From assembly GCA_024640955.1 (NCBI GenBank), contig JAHEDZ010000005.1, positions 40,506 to 99,470 of the forward strand: 58,965 nt of DNA, read 5' to 3'. Source of the stretch: Oceanospirillaceae bacterium. GTDB taxonomy: Bacteria > Pseudomonadota > Gammaproteobacteria > Pseudomonadales > Balneatricaceae. Positions 19,183 through 28,521 of this stretch are shown here, piece after piece. The notes beneath the pieces are model-generated. The model was not told the origin of the DNA, searched no databases, and was given only the letters and a program-made list of their open reading frames with translations. Position 1 is the first letter of the stretch. The number at the start of each line of letters is the position of its first letter. Made by a program: the position numbers and the translations under genes.

Positions 19183-19644
19183 TTAAGCAGTGATCGCCAG
19201 ATCAGCAGTGGATTGCAGCAGGAAGCTCTCAAGCTCGCCGATTTGATCCTCGTTGAACACGGGAAGACCGTGGCGCAAGAGCTCCTCGGCGGCAACCCCA
19301 GGTGATCCGGCTTTGTTACCGCAAGAGGGGCTACCCGCTTTCATTAGCGCAGCAACACAGCCGTGCTTCTGAGCAAGTTCGAGGGTCAGCTCGGCGCCCG
19401 TTACAAACTCGTCTGTGACGTCTGTCTGGTCAGAGGCGATGATCTGAATAGGAAAGCGCTGCACAATCTCCGCGTAGGGACGCGGCGTTGGCAAGCCACC
19501 TAGAACCTCAGGGCAAGCGGGAACGATCGCGTTTTCGTCGATCAGCTCTTGTAGTAAAGGGTGGAATATCTGATTGTCGCGGCCGTCATAGCGGACCGCA
19601 TCGCCGAGTAAACAGGCGCTAACGAGTACTTTAGAAACTGGCAT
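19183..19644 (-). CDS. DUF523 family protein (2-thiouracil desulfurase-like)
   Basis: 153 residues of the DUF523 family. One characterised member, TudS, binds a [4Fe-4S] cluster through three cysteines and desulfurises 2-thiouracil. The corresponding cysteines are visible here: SACLLGDAVRYDG (C11), VPACPEVLGGLPTPR (C44) and GSPSCGNKAG. SPSCG is the signature of the family. The protein could therefore be an Fe-S enzyme acting on thiolated bases or nucleotides. That function is inferred from the family, not shown here. It stands alone between proS and the MaoC gene. Confidence 0.8.
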   Translation of the reverse strand: MPVSKVLVSACLLGDAVRYDGRDNQIFHPLLQELIDENAIVPACPEVLGGLPTPRPYAEIVQRFPIQIIASDQTDVTDEFVTGAELTLELAQKHGCVAALMKAGSPSCGNKAGSPGVAAEELLRHGLPVFNEDQIGELESFLLQSTADLAITA

Positions 19645-19814
19645 ATCTCAAAACGTATAAAACAGTTGTTGTTATTAAAGGCGGCGCACTATACCGGAGT
19701 GAGCCGTGCTTATCAAACCTGATCCACGTATTTAGACTAATGCGTTTGTAGCAAGAGCAGCTCCGAGTTTTGCCGTGCGACCCATGCAGTGATGGCTGGG
19801 TGGAAAACGCCGGA

Positions 19815-20246
19815 TCAGTTCGGGCGCTTGTCCACCATAAAGGTTGCGGTGCCAGTTGCGATCTGCTTATCTCCTACCCAGACGTGGGTGTCGCACTTAA
19901 CCCGGCGACGACGCTGATCAATCTCTGTGACAACAATTTCAGCCCGCGCAGTTTGGCCGATAAACAGTGGCGCTTTGAACTTCAGCGTTTGATCGACATA
20001 GATCGCACCCGGTCCTGGGAGTTTGGTGCCAGCAACCGTAGAGATCAGTGCGCCGCTGAGCATGCCGTGAGCGATACGCTGACCGAACATCGTTGTTTGA
20101 GCATACTCTTCGTTAATGTGTACTGGGTTGGTATCTCCTGAGATGCCAGCGAAACCGTAAACATCCGCCTCTGAAATCGTCTTCGCAAAGCTATCGCTCA
20201 TTCCCACTTCGAGGTCTTCTAGGTAGTAACCGTGTAGCTGATCCAT
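19815..20246 (-). CDS. MaoC-type (R)-specific enoyl-CoA hydratase
   Basis: Hot-dog-fold hydratase of 143 residues. ISEADVYGFAGISGDTNPVH contains the catalytic Asp and His of the R-hydratase motif, and AHGMLSGALISTVAGTKLPG completes the active site. Members hydrate trans-2-enoyl-CoA to (R)-3-hydroxyacyl-CoA for polyhydroxyalkanoate supply, or act in fatty acid oxidation. No PHA synthase is nearby, so the pathway is open. It is divergent from fabV, another enoyl-thioester enzyme. Confidence 0.85.
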   Translation of the reverse strand: MDQLHGYYLEDLEVGMSDSFAKTISEADVYGFAGISGDTNPVHINEEYAQTTMFGQRIAHGMLSGALISTVAGTKLPGPGAIYVDQTLKFKAPLFIGQTARAEIVVTEIDQRRRRVKCDTHVWVGDKQIATGTATFMVDKRPN

Positions 20247-20390
20247 GTGGAATCTCCTTCAAAATTTGCCTGCATCTTCATATGGCTGGCCAGAGATATC
20301 AACTCCATTTATGGGACAGTTTATGTTCTTGGCACGACAAATCGGGTATCTTTAGCGCTCTTTTGATTAACCAGGACAGTTTGACCAACC

Positions 20391-21584
20391 ATGATCATCA
20401 CACCAAAGATTCGCGGGTTTATCTGCACAACGACTCACCCAACCGGCTGTGAAGCCAACGTGCGTGAGCAGATCGCTAAGACTCAGGCTCAGGGCACTAT
20501 CGAGAATGGTCCTAAGCGCGTGTTAGTGATTGGCGCCTCCAGCGGTTACGGTCTGAGTTCGCGCATCACTGCAGCCTTTGGTGCAGGTGCATCAACGATC
20601 GGTGTCTTCTTTGAGAAGGCTGGCACAGAGCGTAAAACCGGTACTGCGGGTTGGTACAACGCGGCAAGCTTTGATGAATTGGCACAGCAGGCAGGTCTCT
20701 ATTCGAAGTCACTGAATGGCGATGCCTTCTCTAACGAAGCTAAGCAGAAGACGATTGACCTGATTAAAGAGGATTTGGGTCAGATTGATCTGGTGGTGTA
20801 CTCACTGGCGTCCCCAGTACGCAAGATGCCGGAAACCGGTGAGCTGATCCGCTCCGCACTCAAACCGATAGGCGAAACCTACCGCTCGACAGCGATCGAC
20901 ACTAATAAGGATCTGATCATTGAGGCGGAAGTAGAGCCAGCTACCGAGGAAGAGGTAGAAGCGACCGTTAAAGTAATGGGTGGCCAAGACTGGGAACTCT
21001 GGGTCAATGCGCTGGCCGACGCCGGTGTTCTGGCTGAGGGTTGTAAAACCGTGGCTTACAGTTACATCGGTACCGATATCACTTGGCCAATCTATTGGCA
21101 CGGTGCGCTGGGTAAGGCTAAGCAGGATCTGGATCGCGCAGCCTCAGAGCTGGATTCGCGTCTGAAACAGCAGGGTGGACAGGCGAATGTTGCCGTCCTG
21201 AAATCCGTTGTCACTCAGGCTTCGTCAGCGATTCCTGTGATGCCACTCTACTTGGCTATGGTGTTCAAGATCATGCGCGCTCAGGGGTTGCATGAGGGGT
21301 GTCAGGAGCAGATTGACCGTCTGTTCCGTACCGGTCTTTTCGGCCATTCGGCGCAGATGGACGAGGGCAACCGCTTCCGTTTGGATGATTGGGAACTACG
21401 CGACGATGTGCAGCAGGCCTGTCGTGATCTCTGGCCACAGATCACAACTGAGAATCTTTTTGAGATGACCGACTACCAGCTCTATAAAGATGAGTTTCTT
21501 AAACTTTTCGGTTTCGGTTGCGAGGGTGTCGACTATGAAGCCGATGTCAGCCCGCAAGTAAGCTTCGAGCCGGTCGAGATCTAA
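20391..21584 (+). CDS. fabV: Enoyl-[acyl-carrier-protein] reductase FabV
   Basis: NADH-dependent reductase for the last step of fatty acid chain elongation; the FabV class is known for resistance to triclosan. 397 residues. N-terminus [20 protein letters not shown] is typical. The nucleotide loop is [16 protein letters not shown]. The catalytic Y-x8-K lies in [19 protein letters not shown]. It reads alone, with a strong intrinsic terminator just after the stop. It is divergent from the MaoC hydratase gene. Confidence 0.97.
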   Translation: MIITPKIRGFICTTTHPTGCEANVREQIAKTQAQGTIENGPKRVLVIGASSGYGLSSRITAAFGAGASTIGVFFEKAGTERKTGTAGWYNAASFDELAQQAGLYSKSLNGDAFSNEAKQKTIDLIKEDLGQIDLVVYSLASPVRKMPETGELIRSALKPIGETYRSTAIDTNKDLIIEAEVEPATEEEVEATVKVMGGQDWELWVNALADAGVLAEGCKTVAYSYIGTDITWPIYWHGALGKAKQDLDRAASELDSRLKQQGGQANVAVLKSVVTQASSAIPVMPLYLAMVFKIMRAQGLHEGCQEQIDRLFRTGLFGHSAQMDEGNRFRLDDWELRDDVQQACRDLWPQITTENLFEMTDYQLYKDEFLKLFGFGCEGVDYEADVSPQVSFEPVEI

Positions 21585-21598
21585 TCAAGACTGACATT

Positions 21599-21624
21599 AA
21601 AAGGCCGCCAAGTTGCGGCCTTTT
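21599..21624 (+). terminator. Intrinsic terminator of fabV
   Basis: AAAAGGCCGC - CAAGTT - GCGGCCTTTT is a 10-bp perfect stem followed by two more T, 14 bases after the fabV stop. The A-run on the other side would also allow function on the minus strand, but no minus-strand gene ends here. Confidence 0.9.
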
Positions 21625-21721
21625 TTGATAGCTCGACTGATCTTGGACTGACCATATTTCGTAGCATAATCGCAATATACATCAGCACCACTGCAGACAA
21701 TTGAAGAAGAGTCACGGACGT

Positions 21722-22807
21722 ATGAAATACAAAGGTTTTCCCGAATTTAGCCACTACCAAGCTGACCGTATCGGTGTTCTGGTCACCAATTTGGGTACGC
21801 CCGATGAGCCGACTCCTAAGGCGTTAAGACGCTATCTGAAGGAGTTTCTCTGGGATCCGCGCGTGGTGGAGGTTCCGCGGCCGATCTGGTGGATGGTGCT
21901 TAACCTGATCATTCTAAATATCCGTCCTCGGCGCTCTGCTGAAGCTTATCAGACGGTGTGGACTGACGGCGGTTCTCCGCTGTTAATTCACACGCGTAAT
22001 CAGGCGAATGCGATACGCGAGCGCTTACAGGCGCAGTATGGCGAGCGTGTTGTGGTCGATTTTGCGATGCGCTATGGCAATCCATCGATTGAGTCGGTAT
22101 TGGATAAGATGCAGGCTCAGGGGGTGCGTAAATTGGTTGTTCTGCCGCTCTATCCGCAGTACAGCGCGTCTACCTCGGGTTCAACCTTTGATGCGGTTGC
22201 GGCTGATTTTCAGAAGCGTCGCTGGATTCCGGATTTTCGCTTTATTCGAAGCTACCTCGAAAACGATAAGTATATCGAAGCGATGGCTCTGCGGGTCCAG
22301 CGTCATTGGGATGAGCATGGCCGAACAGATCTTCTACTGCTCTCTTACCACGGCGTGCCGAAGCGATATCTGATGTCGGGCGACCCCTACCACTGTGAAT
22401 GCCACAAGACCTCTCGTCTGTTGGCTGAGCGCTTGGGTCTAAAAGAGGGCGAATACAAAACGACCTTTCAGTCCCGCTTTGGCCGCGAAGAGTGGCTTAA
22501 GCCCTACACCGATGAAACACTGAAAGCGCTGCCTGGTGAGGGCGTGAAGTCGGTTCAGGTATTTTGCCCCGGCTTTTCGTCTGACTGTCTCGAGACAATT
22601 GAGGAAATTGGCGAAGAGAACTGTGAGTACTTTATGGAATCCGGTGGGGAGCGTTATGAGTACATCACGGCACTCAATGATGAGCCAGCTCATATCGATG
22701 CGTTGGAGGATGTCATTCGCACCGAAGTGGGTCACTGGTTCGAGTCTCAGAGCGATGATGTTCAGGCGCGCGGTAATCGAGCGGTCGCCATGGGTGCAGA
22801 GAAGTAA
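21722..22807 (+). CDS. hemH: Ferrochelatase
   Basis: Inserts Fe2+ into protoporphyrin IX, the last step of heme synthesis. About 361 residues from ATG 21722. A TTG at 21701 in frame would add 7 residues but has no ribosome site, while GAAGAAGAG lies 10 bases before the ATG. VLVTNLGTPDEPTPKALRRYLKEF is the family N-terminus. SYHGVPKRYLMSGDPY holds the metal-handling His. FQSRFGREEWLKPYTDE and CPGFSSDCLETIEEI are further signatures. Cys residues around YHCECHK resemble those seen in some bacterial enzymes. Confidence 0.95.
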   Translation: MKYKGFPEFSHYQADRIGVLVTNLGTPDEPTPKALRRYLKEFLWDPRVVEVPRPIWWMVLNLIILNIRPRRSAEAYQTVWTDGGSPLLIHTRNQANAIRERLQAQYGERVVVDFAMRYGNPSIESVLDKMQAQGVRKLVVLPLYPQYSASTSGSTFDAVAADFQKRRWIPDFRFIRSYLENDKYIEAMALRVQRHWDEHGRTDLLLLSYHGVPKRYLMSGDPYHCECHKTSRLLAERLGLKEGEYKTTFQSRFGREEWLKPYTDETLKALPGEGVKSVQVFCPGFSSDCLETIEEIGEENCEYFMESGGERYEYITALNDEPAHIDALEDVIRTEVGHWFESQSDDVQARGNRAVAMGAEK

Positions 22808-22875
22808 AATTCGCTTGCACCTCGGCGCATCTGCGACAAGAATGGTGATATCTAACGAAGAGTGGAGGGCTTGAT

Positions 22876-23061
22876 ATGTCTGCAAATACACCGCACCCAA
22901 AATTTATGGATGCCATGCGCAAACTCTCTGCAATGTCCGAGGAGGAGCGGCTCTCAGAACAGAACAGGGAGCTCTTTGAGCAGGCGATCGCCTATGCTCC
23001 TCTCGATATTCAACCTCAACTGATTGCGATCCAGAAAAAGTACGAGCAGCCCCTGCACTAG
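22876..23061 (+). CDS. Small protein of unknown function (61 residues)
   Basis: A very good ribosome site (GGAGGG, 22864-22869) lies 6 bases before ATG 22876, which argues for a real gene. The protein is soluble and helical: MSANTPHPKFMDAMRKL, SEEERLSEQNRELFEQA, then YAPLDIQPQLIAIQKKY. It follows hemH by 68 bases and is convergent with the next gene. I do not recognise a domain. Confidence 0.65.
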   Translation: MSANTPHPKFMDAMRKLSAMSEEERLSEQNRELFEQAIAYAPLDIQPQLIAIQKKYEQPLH

Positions 23062-23081
23062 CGGGCCGCTTGGCACGCATA

Positions 23082-24209
23082 CTACTCTTTACGGAAGGGC
23101 AGGTGAGTTCGCAGCTGTAGCATACGCTGCTCCATGGCCCGTTTCTCCTCACCAAGAAAACGTTCAATCGCCAGATTGAACTGCGGATCTTTAATATGGT
23201 GGTAGGAGTATGTGGGTGTCGGAACAAAGCCGCGTTTGATCTTGTGCTCGCCCTGAGCACCGGGGTCAAAGCGCGATAAACCTTCTGCAATACAGTAGTC
23301 TAGCCCTTGGTAGTAGCAGGTTTCGAAATGCAAGCTATCGAACTCTTGGATACAGCCCCAGTAGCGACCATAAAGCGTTGAATCATCAAAGAAGCTTAGT
23401 GCGCCTGCAACATATTGGCCTTCATGCCGGGCCATCACCAGCAGCATCTGATCTGCCATTGTTTGGCCGAGCTCGAGAAAGAAGGTCTTGGTAAGGTAGG
23501 GCTGCTGGCCACGAACCAGATAGGTCATAACGTAGAAGTCATAGAAGGTCTCAATTAAATCTGCGTTTATCTGCGCACCGGTGAGTTGCTGGAACTCAAT
23601 ACCCTGTTCAGCAACCTTACGGCGCTCTTTCTTGAGATCTTTGCGTTTGCGCGCATTAAAGCTTGCGAGGTAGTCATCAAAATCTTTAAACCCGCTATTG
23701 AACCAGTGATACTGGCAGCCCATGCGCTGCAGTAAACGGGTCCCCTCAAAAGGGTGAGCAGCGGTTTGTGGAAAGAGCAGGTGAGCCGTCTCTATTTGGT
23801 ACTCCTCACAGAGCTGCGACATTATCTGAGCAATCAGTGGCTCTATCTGCGTTTCGTCGAGGCTGGAGAACCAGCGTGGTCCGGTTGCTGGTGTAAAGGG
23901 TATCGCGCCCAAGAGTTTCGGATAGTAGCTGCGTCCGGCGCGCTCGTAGGCCTCAGCCCAGGACCAGTCAAACACATACTCACCCCAAGAGTGCTGTTTG
24001 AGGTAGAGGGGCATCAGCAATACCGTCTCACCATTTCGTTTTACCTTTACATGTAGCGGTTGCCAACCGGTCTTGGCTGAAACTGAACCGGTCTCCTCCA
24101 AGGCGTTGAGAAAGGCGTAGCGGGTAAAGGGGTAAGTCTCAGTATTAAGCTGCTCCCAGCGTTGCTGGCCGATTTCGGCGATAGAGCTGTACGTGCTGAT
24201 CTCAAACAT
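23082..24209 (-). CDS. GNAT-fold acetyltransferase-like protein (DUF482/COG3146 type)
   Basis: 375 residues. The pattern FTRYAFLNALEETGSVSAKTGW, LYLKQHSWGEYVFDWSWAEA and FTPATGPRW is typical of the DUF482 family, predicted to be N-acyltransferases distantly related to FemABX/GNAT enzymes. FNARKRKDLKKERRKV and CYYQGLDYCIAEGLSRFDPG complete the second half. The substrate is unknown. The start at 24209 has no clear ribosome site, so it is less certain than the gene itself. Confidence 0.8.
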   Translation of the reverse strand: MFEISTYSSIAEIGQQRWEQLNTETYPFTRYAFLNALEETGSVSAKTGWQPLHVKVKRNGETVLLMPLYLKQHSWGEYVFDWSWAEAYERAGRSYYPKLLGAIPFTPATGPRWFSSLDETQIEPLIAQIMSQLCEEYQIETAHLLFPQTAAHPFEGTRLLQRMGCQYHWFNSGFKDFDDYLASFNARKRKDLKKERRKVAEQGIEFQQLTGAQINADLIETFYDFYVMTYLVRGQQPYLTKTFFLELGQTMADQMLLVMARHEGQYVAGALSFFDDSTLYGRYWGCIQEFDSLHFETCYYQGLDYCIAEGLSRFDPGAQGEHKIKRGFVPTPTYSYHHIKDPQFNLAIERFLGEEKRAMEQRMLQLRTHLPFRKE

Positions 24210-24536
24210 AATGAGCCAAAGTAAAAGGTTCGAAAAAGAATAGTAGCGCTACCAGTACCAAGGATAAATGTTTAGGGGGTGCAAAAGTCTTACCTAGCAT
24301 AGGAGTAATTTTCACTAGTATCTGAACTGTGCTCGAGCACGTTTTACCTCGTTATCAGAGTGGAGGATCACTTATTCATTCGAGCTGGCAATGCATCATT
24401 GACTGTGCGCCTTATTTTCGCAGTGATCGTTAAGCTCTACGAGGCGCAGGGATGCCTGTCATTACGTCAGCAATGCCAAAGACCATCAAGAGACCGATCG
24501 AAATACTGACTGAGATTTAAAAACAGCGAAAGCCAT
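24210..24536. other. 327-base gap without a gene
   Basis: No ORF with a credible start is seen. The stretch holds a perfect 12-base palindrome GTGCTCGAGCAC at 24329-24340. It also holds GCGCCT and AGGCGC near 24410-24450, which could pair across about 30 bases. No T-run marks a terminator for the response regulator gene that ends at 24537. The promoter of the acetyltransferase-like gene should lie at the left end. Confidence 0.4.
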
Positions 24537-24902
24537 TCATGCGCCGAGAAGCGATTGGATAGTACTTACAAGTTTTTCTTTCTGATATGTCTTGTTAAGA
24601 ATCAAATCGGCCCCGGCAGCGAGAGCTTCGTGCTCAAACTCTGGTAGGTCCTGGGTAGCGCTGTAAATGATAACGGGGACATTAACGCCAGACTCGGGAG
24701 ACTTGACCCATTTACATATCTCAATTCCTGACAACTCAGGCATATGCCTATCAACAACCAGAAGGTCTGGTCTAATTTTTTCTACAGCCTCTATTGCCCC
24801 GCTGCCGCCAACAAAAAGCGAGATACGATAATCCTCTTTGAGCATTTGATGCATCGCCGCGAGACAGGTTGTGTCATCGTCAATTATCAGTATTCGCTTC
24901 AC
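24537..24902 (-). CDS. Single-domain response regulator (CheY-like)
   Basis: 121 residues from GTG 24902, with GGGGAG 6 bases upstream; the longer frame to 24980 lies inside the kinase gene and is rejected. It is a receiver domain only: acidic pocket D8-D10 (ILIIDDD), phosphoacceptor D51 in LLVVDRHMPELSG, Thr/Ser switch in VIIYSATQ, and the conserved Lys in LNKTY. The usual KP dipeptide is KT here. There is no output domain, so it must act through a protein partner or as a phosphate relay. It begins 13 bases after the stop of the hybrid kinase, its likely phosphodonor via the HPt domain. Confidence 0.88.
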   Translation of the reverse strand: MKRILIIDDDTTCLAAMHQMLKEDYRISLFVGGSGAIEAVEKIRPDLLVVDRHMPELSGIEICKWVKSPESGVNVPVIIYSATQDLPEFEHEALAAGADLILNKTYQKEKLVSTIQSLLGA

Positions 24903-24915
24903 CAATGACTCCCCA

Positions 24916-27900
24916 TCACCGCTTGAGTATGCGGTTAAGATGGGCCGATGCCCCTGAAAAATCAAACCGCTTGGCCGCAAGTTCTACTTCGCGTAACACC
25001 GCTGATGGGTAGTGCTCAAGTAACGGCCCTAAAACCTCATCCACTTCGTCAGGGTCGCATGTAGCCAGCGCCTCTCGCAGGCTTATTAGGGATGCCTCCG
25101 GGATAGTTTTATCCCCGATATGGCATCCACCGTCCGCAACATTTTCCACTGGAGCAAACTGGTCGATAAATGGAGTAATTACGGATGCTGTTTGCTTCCA
25201 AACAGACAACAACTCCGACTTAACTTCGTCGAGTTGGCGTCCATTTTTTACGCAATCCTCAGCGGCGTTAAGGGTCGACGCCAAACGGTTAAGGTAGATG
25301 GTGCCCGCAGCACCTTTCAGCTTATGCAGATCTGCCAAGTTCATGCGTGAGGCTAAGCCATTCATTGGATCAAGTGTGGCAGTAAACTCAACGATGAATC
25401 GTTTTAGATATTCGGCTAACCTTGGCTCCGAACCCCAAAATTCAACCCCTGCGTTGGCATCAAACAACTCCAAGGCACTCTGTTCTACAGACACCTCGCC
25501 TTCGCTGTTGAGACCCGTTAAACGCTCTAGTTCTTTTTCACCATCAAGCTGCAACGATACTCCTAGCTGTTCTGCTACCGTCTGTACTGCCGAACTTACG
25601 TCTATAGGTTTGGTGATGTAGGCGTCCATACCCGCCAACATTGCCATTTCAACATCAGCTTTATACGCTCCAGCAGACATACCAATAATCGGCAACGATG
25701 CAAACCTCTCCTGCTTGCGTAGCATCATGGTAGCATCCAACCCGTCAAGCACAGGCATTTGTACGTCCATCAGTACTGCATCCGCTCGGTTTTGATTGTT
25801 CTGTAGCCAATTAATCGCTTGCTGGCCATCCTCAGCCATCACTACTCGCGCCCCCTCCGCTTCAAATATGATTCTTGCCACATCCCTGTTGAACAAATTG
25901 TCATCAACAACCAGAAGCGTTTTTCCCTTGAGGGCGTTTTCGGCTCTTGATACTTGCTTGGCCATCAAATTTTGTTTGTCGTCAATCGCTAGATAGGCGT
26001 TGCGCAGACTCGCAGCGGTTACCGGCTTGTTGACAACCAGATCAATGCAGTCGAAGTCCGGGCTTTGTTCTACCTGTTCTTGAGCATGGGCAGTTACCAT
26101 AATAATCGTCGGTGAGTGTTGAGCCCCTGCAAGAGAGGCGTACTCTTTAATCTGTCTCGCGGTGCTTGCGCCATCGATATCAGGCATCATCCAATCTATA
26201 AGAATTAGGCCAATCTGTTCACCACGATCAACCTGCGCCTTGTAGAGTTCAATAGCGCTAACGCCACCCGAAGCAGCCGTAGGACGCCATCCAAGGCTTT
26301 TTGCTGTTCTAGAAATTGCGTCTCGTGCAATTTCGTGGTCATCGACTACCAAAACATCAAGCGCGCTCACCGGTTGATGCATTTTGGTATCAATAGTAAG
26401 AGACCGCTCGAGTACCAGAGTGAACGATACGACGGTACCCACACCCAACTCACTCTTAATCGAAAGCGTTGAATCCATTAAGTCCAGTAGTCGTTGAGAG
26501 ATGCCGAGGCCCAGCCCCGTGCCGCCAAATCGTCTCGTAATCGAAGCGTCAGCTTGAGTGAAAGGTTCAAGTATTCGCTGGATCTGCTCCTCACTGATAC
26601 CAATGCCTGTATCAGCAACTTCAAACAACAACTGAACCTGATCCGGACTATGGTCGCTCTCGTCAACTGCAAGCCGCAAGGAGACATAGCCTGACTCAGT
26701 AAATTTGATTGCGTTCCCAATTAAGTTGACAAGTACCTGCTCCAGCCGTAATTGATCAGCAATGACCTCAGTTTCAGGGTGTTCTAGCGGCTCAATGATT
26801 AATTCAATCTGCTTGTCACGCGCACTGTTACTCATTAGAAGTGCTAGATTTTCCTGCATTTCCACAAGTCGAATCGGCATCTTGTGTAACGTAAGTTTGC
26901 CACTTTCGATTTTTGACAAGTCCAGTATGTCGTTGAGTAGATTTTGGAGCGACTGGCCCGCTCGAACAATTTTACTGGCATGTTCTACCACGTCTGGCGC
27001 GTACTTGTTTTTTCGAGTGAGGACTTGGGCCAAACCAAGTACTGCGTTCATTGGCGTGCGAATTTCATGGCTCATATTTGCCAGAAACTCGCTTTTCATC
27101 TTGCTCGCCTGTTCAGCCTTCTCGTTTGCCGCCTTCAGCGCCTGTTCGTGGTTATGGCGCTCGCTGATATCCTGAAAAACACCAAATAGCCTCACACATT
27201 TGCCGTTCTCAAATTCGGTTTCACCTCTTGCTCGGACCCAAATTTTGTTACCCTTTGCTGTGACAATAGCGAGTTCCAGATCCCAGCCTTCACCCGTTTC
27301 CAGCGCTTGCTCGACCGCTCTCGTGATCTTCTCTCGGCTTTTTCCTGCCTCATAGAAATTGATCCCAGTCTCAACACTGGGTTCAAAGTCCTCCGCAACC
27401 TCATGGATTCGCCGAGTCTCATCACTCCAAACAAGCTGATTGTTCGCTAAGGACATCGACCACGAGCCTATTTTTGCTACGCGCTCCACACTTAATAGGG
27501 TTGACCATAGTTCACGGTATCGATCGGTTTGGCCCCGTTCCAATTCTAACTGCTGTGTCTGAGATTCCTGTCGATCCGTGATATCCTGGACACTACCTTC
27601 GATAAAAGAGATCTCACCCAACTCATCGAAATCATAGGAGAAGGTCACCTCAATCCAACGAAGTGAGCCATCAGTCGTAAAAATTCGATACGCTAGGCGG
27701 CTTGTGTTTGCTTCCTTCCTGATGAAAATTTCATTGGTTGCACGGATAACTTCATCAACATCCTCGGGGTGAATGTGTGTTATCCACAGATCACGGTCAA
27801 AGTGGTCCATTGGTGCATAACCAAAGATCCCTCTAATTTGGTAAGAGTACCACTGCTTATCGGTCCTTAACTCTGTGTTAAACGACCCAATATTGGCAAC

Positions 27901-28521
27901 CCGCTGGGTCGCGTCCAGAACCCTTCCTATCCACTCAAGTTTATTGTTCCGATCGGTAAGTTCCGTGGCTGCCCTCTCCGCTGCTTCTTTTGCTTCACTT
28001 AGCTTCTGAGTCGTTTCTTCCAGATCCAATAGGATTGCACTCAGATTCCGCATTAAGTAAACCAGTGCAATTGCGCTGAGTAGTGTTACACCAAGTGATC
28101 TGATCCATATCGCGTATTCAATACTTGGGTCGGTAAAGACTGGGATCAAAAAGAGGCTAAGCGCAAATCCAATTACGGCGACGACTCTTTGTCCACGAAT
28201 GAGCAACGTTGCACCAACAACGATTATGGCAACAAACAAAACACCAACGTAACCATTGTTGAGGATCGCTAATCCAAGAAATAAAATGAGCAGGAAGCAC
28301 ATTAAAATGTTTACGTTATTGCGCAGTTCGACCCTTTCTATAGCGATTAGGGGGAAGGCTATAAGCGTGCCAACAAATAGTAACGGCCCGATTTTACTTG
28401 AGACATCGAGGCTGAAAAGCACAACAATAAGGCCCAGCGCTGAGGCTATCAGCGAGCGGTAAACGACCAAATAGAATTGATCGGGAAGGTCACGCGTGTG
28501 TGAATTTGATTCAATTTTCAA
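24916..28521 (-). CDS. Hybrid sensor histidine kinase with 6 TM, 2 PAS, 2 receivers and HPt
   Basis: 1201 residues. TTG start at 28521 has GGAG 7 bases upstream; no ATG start is available near it. About six membrane helices (20-160) are followed by a coiled stretch (165-200). Two PAS domains follow (about 205-318 and 345-455, each ending in a VQDITDRQ/FQDISERH motif). HisKA has H485 in NMSHEIRTPMNAV. The ATPase has N603, DTGIG (637-641) and FGGTGLGLGI. Receiver 1 has D776 (LIDWMMPDIDG) and receiver 2 D919 (LMDVQMPVLDG). The HPt has H1066 in LHKLKGAAG. All phosphorelay residues are present. The layout resembles BarA/LuxQ-like phosphorelay kinases; the signal and output are unknown. The gene is visibly AT-richer than its neighbours, suggesting acquisition. 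Confidence 0.93.
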   Translation of the reverse strand: MKIESNSHTRDLPDQFYLVVYRSLIASALGLIVVLFSLDVSSKIGPLLFVGTLIAFPLIAIERVELRNNVNILMCFLLILFLGLAILNNGYVGVLFVAIIVVGATLLIRGQRVVAVIGFALSLFLIPVFTDPSIEYAIWIRSLGVTLLSAIALVYLMRNLSAILLDLEETTQKLSEAKEAAERAATELTDRNNKLEWIGRVLDATQRVANIGSFNTELRTDKQWYSYQIRGIFGYAPMDHFDRDLWITHIHPEDVDEVIRATNEIFIRKEANTSRLAYRIFTTDGSLRWIEVTFSYDFDELGEISFIEGSVQDITDRQESQTQQLELERGQTDRYRELWSTLLSVERVAKIGSWSMSLANNQLVWSDETRRIHEVAEDFEPSVETGINFYEAGKSREKITRAVEQALETGEGWDLELAIVTAKGNKIWVRARGETEFENGKCVRLFGVFQDISERHNHEQALKAANEKAEQASKMKSEFLANMSHEIRTPMNAVLGLAQVLTRKNKYAPDVVEHASKIVRAGQSLQNLLNDILDLSKIESGKLTLHKMPIRLVEMQENLALLMSNSARDKQIELIIEPLEHPETEVIADQLRLEQVLVNLIGNAIKFTESGYVSLRLAVDESDHSPDQVQLLFEVADTGIGISEEQIQRILEPFTQADASITRRFGGTGLGLGISQRLLDLMDSTLSIKSELGVGTVVSFTLVLERSLTIDTKMHQPVSALDVLVVDDHEIARDAISRTAKSLGWRPTAASGGVSAIELYKAQVDRGEQIGLILIDWMMPDIDGASTARQIKEYASLAGAQHSPTIIMVTAHAQEQVEQSPDFDCIDLVVNKPVTAASLRNAYLAIDDKQNLMAKQVSRAENALKGKTLLVVDDNLFNRDVARIIFEAEGARVVMAEDGQQAINWLQNNQNRADAVLMDVQMPVLDGLDATMMLRKQERFASLPIIGMSAGAYKADVEMAMLAGMDAYITKPIDVSSAVQTVAEQLGVSLQLDGEKELERLTGLNSEGEVSVEQSALELFDANAGVEFWGSEPRLAEYLKRFIVEFTATLDPMNGLASRMNLADLHKLKGAAGTIYLNRLASTLNAAEDCVKNGRQLDEVKSELLSVWKQTASVITPFIDQFAPVENVADGGCHIGDKTIPEASLISLREALATCDPDEVDEVLGPLLEHYPSAVLREVELAAKRFDFSGASAHLNRILKR

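Noticed and set aside
20314-20382. Direct repeat GGACAGTTT (20314-20322 and 20374-20382) before fabV
   Set aside because: Only nine bases, one copy overlaps the region just before the start codon, and no known fatty-acid regulator motif matches.
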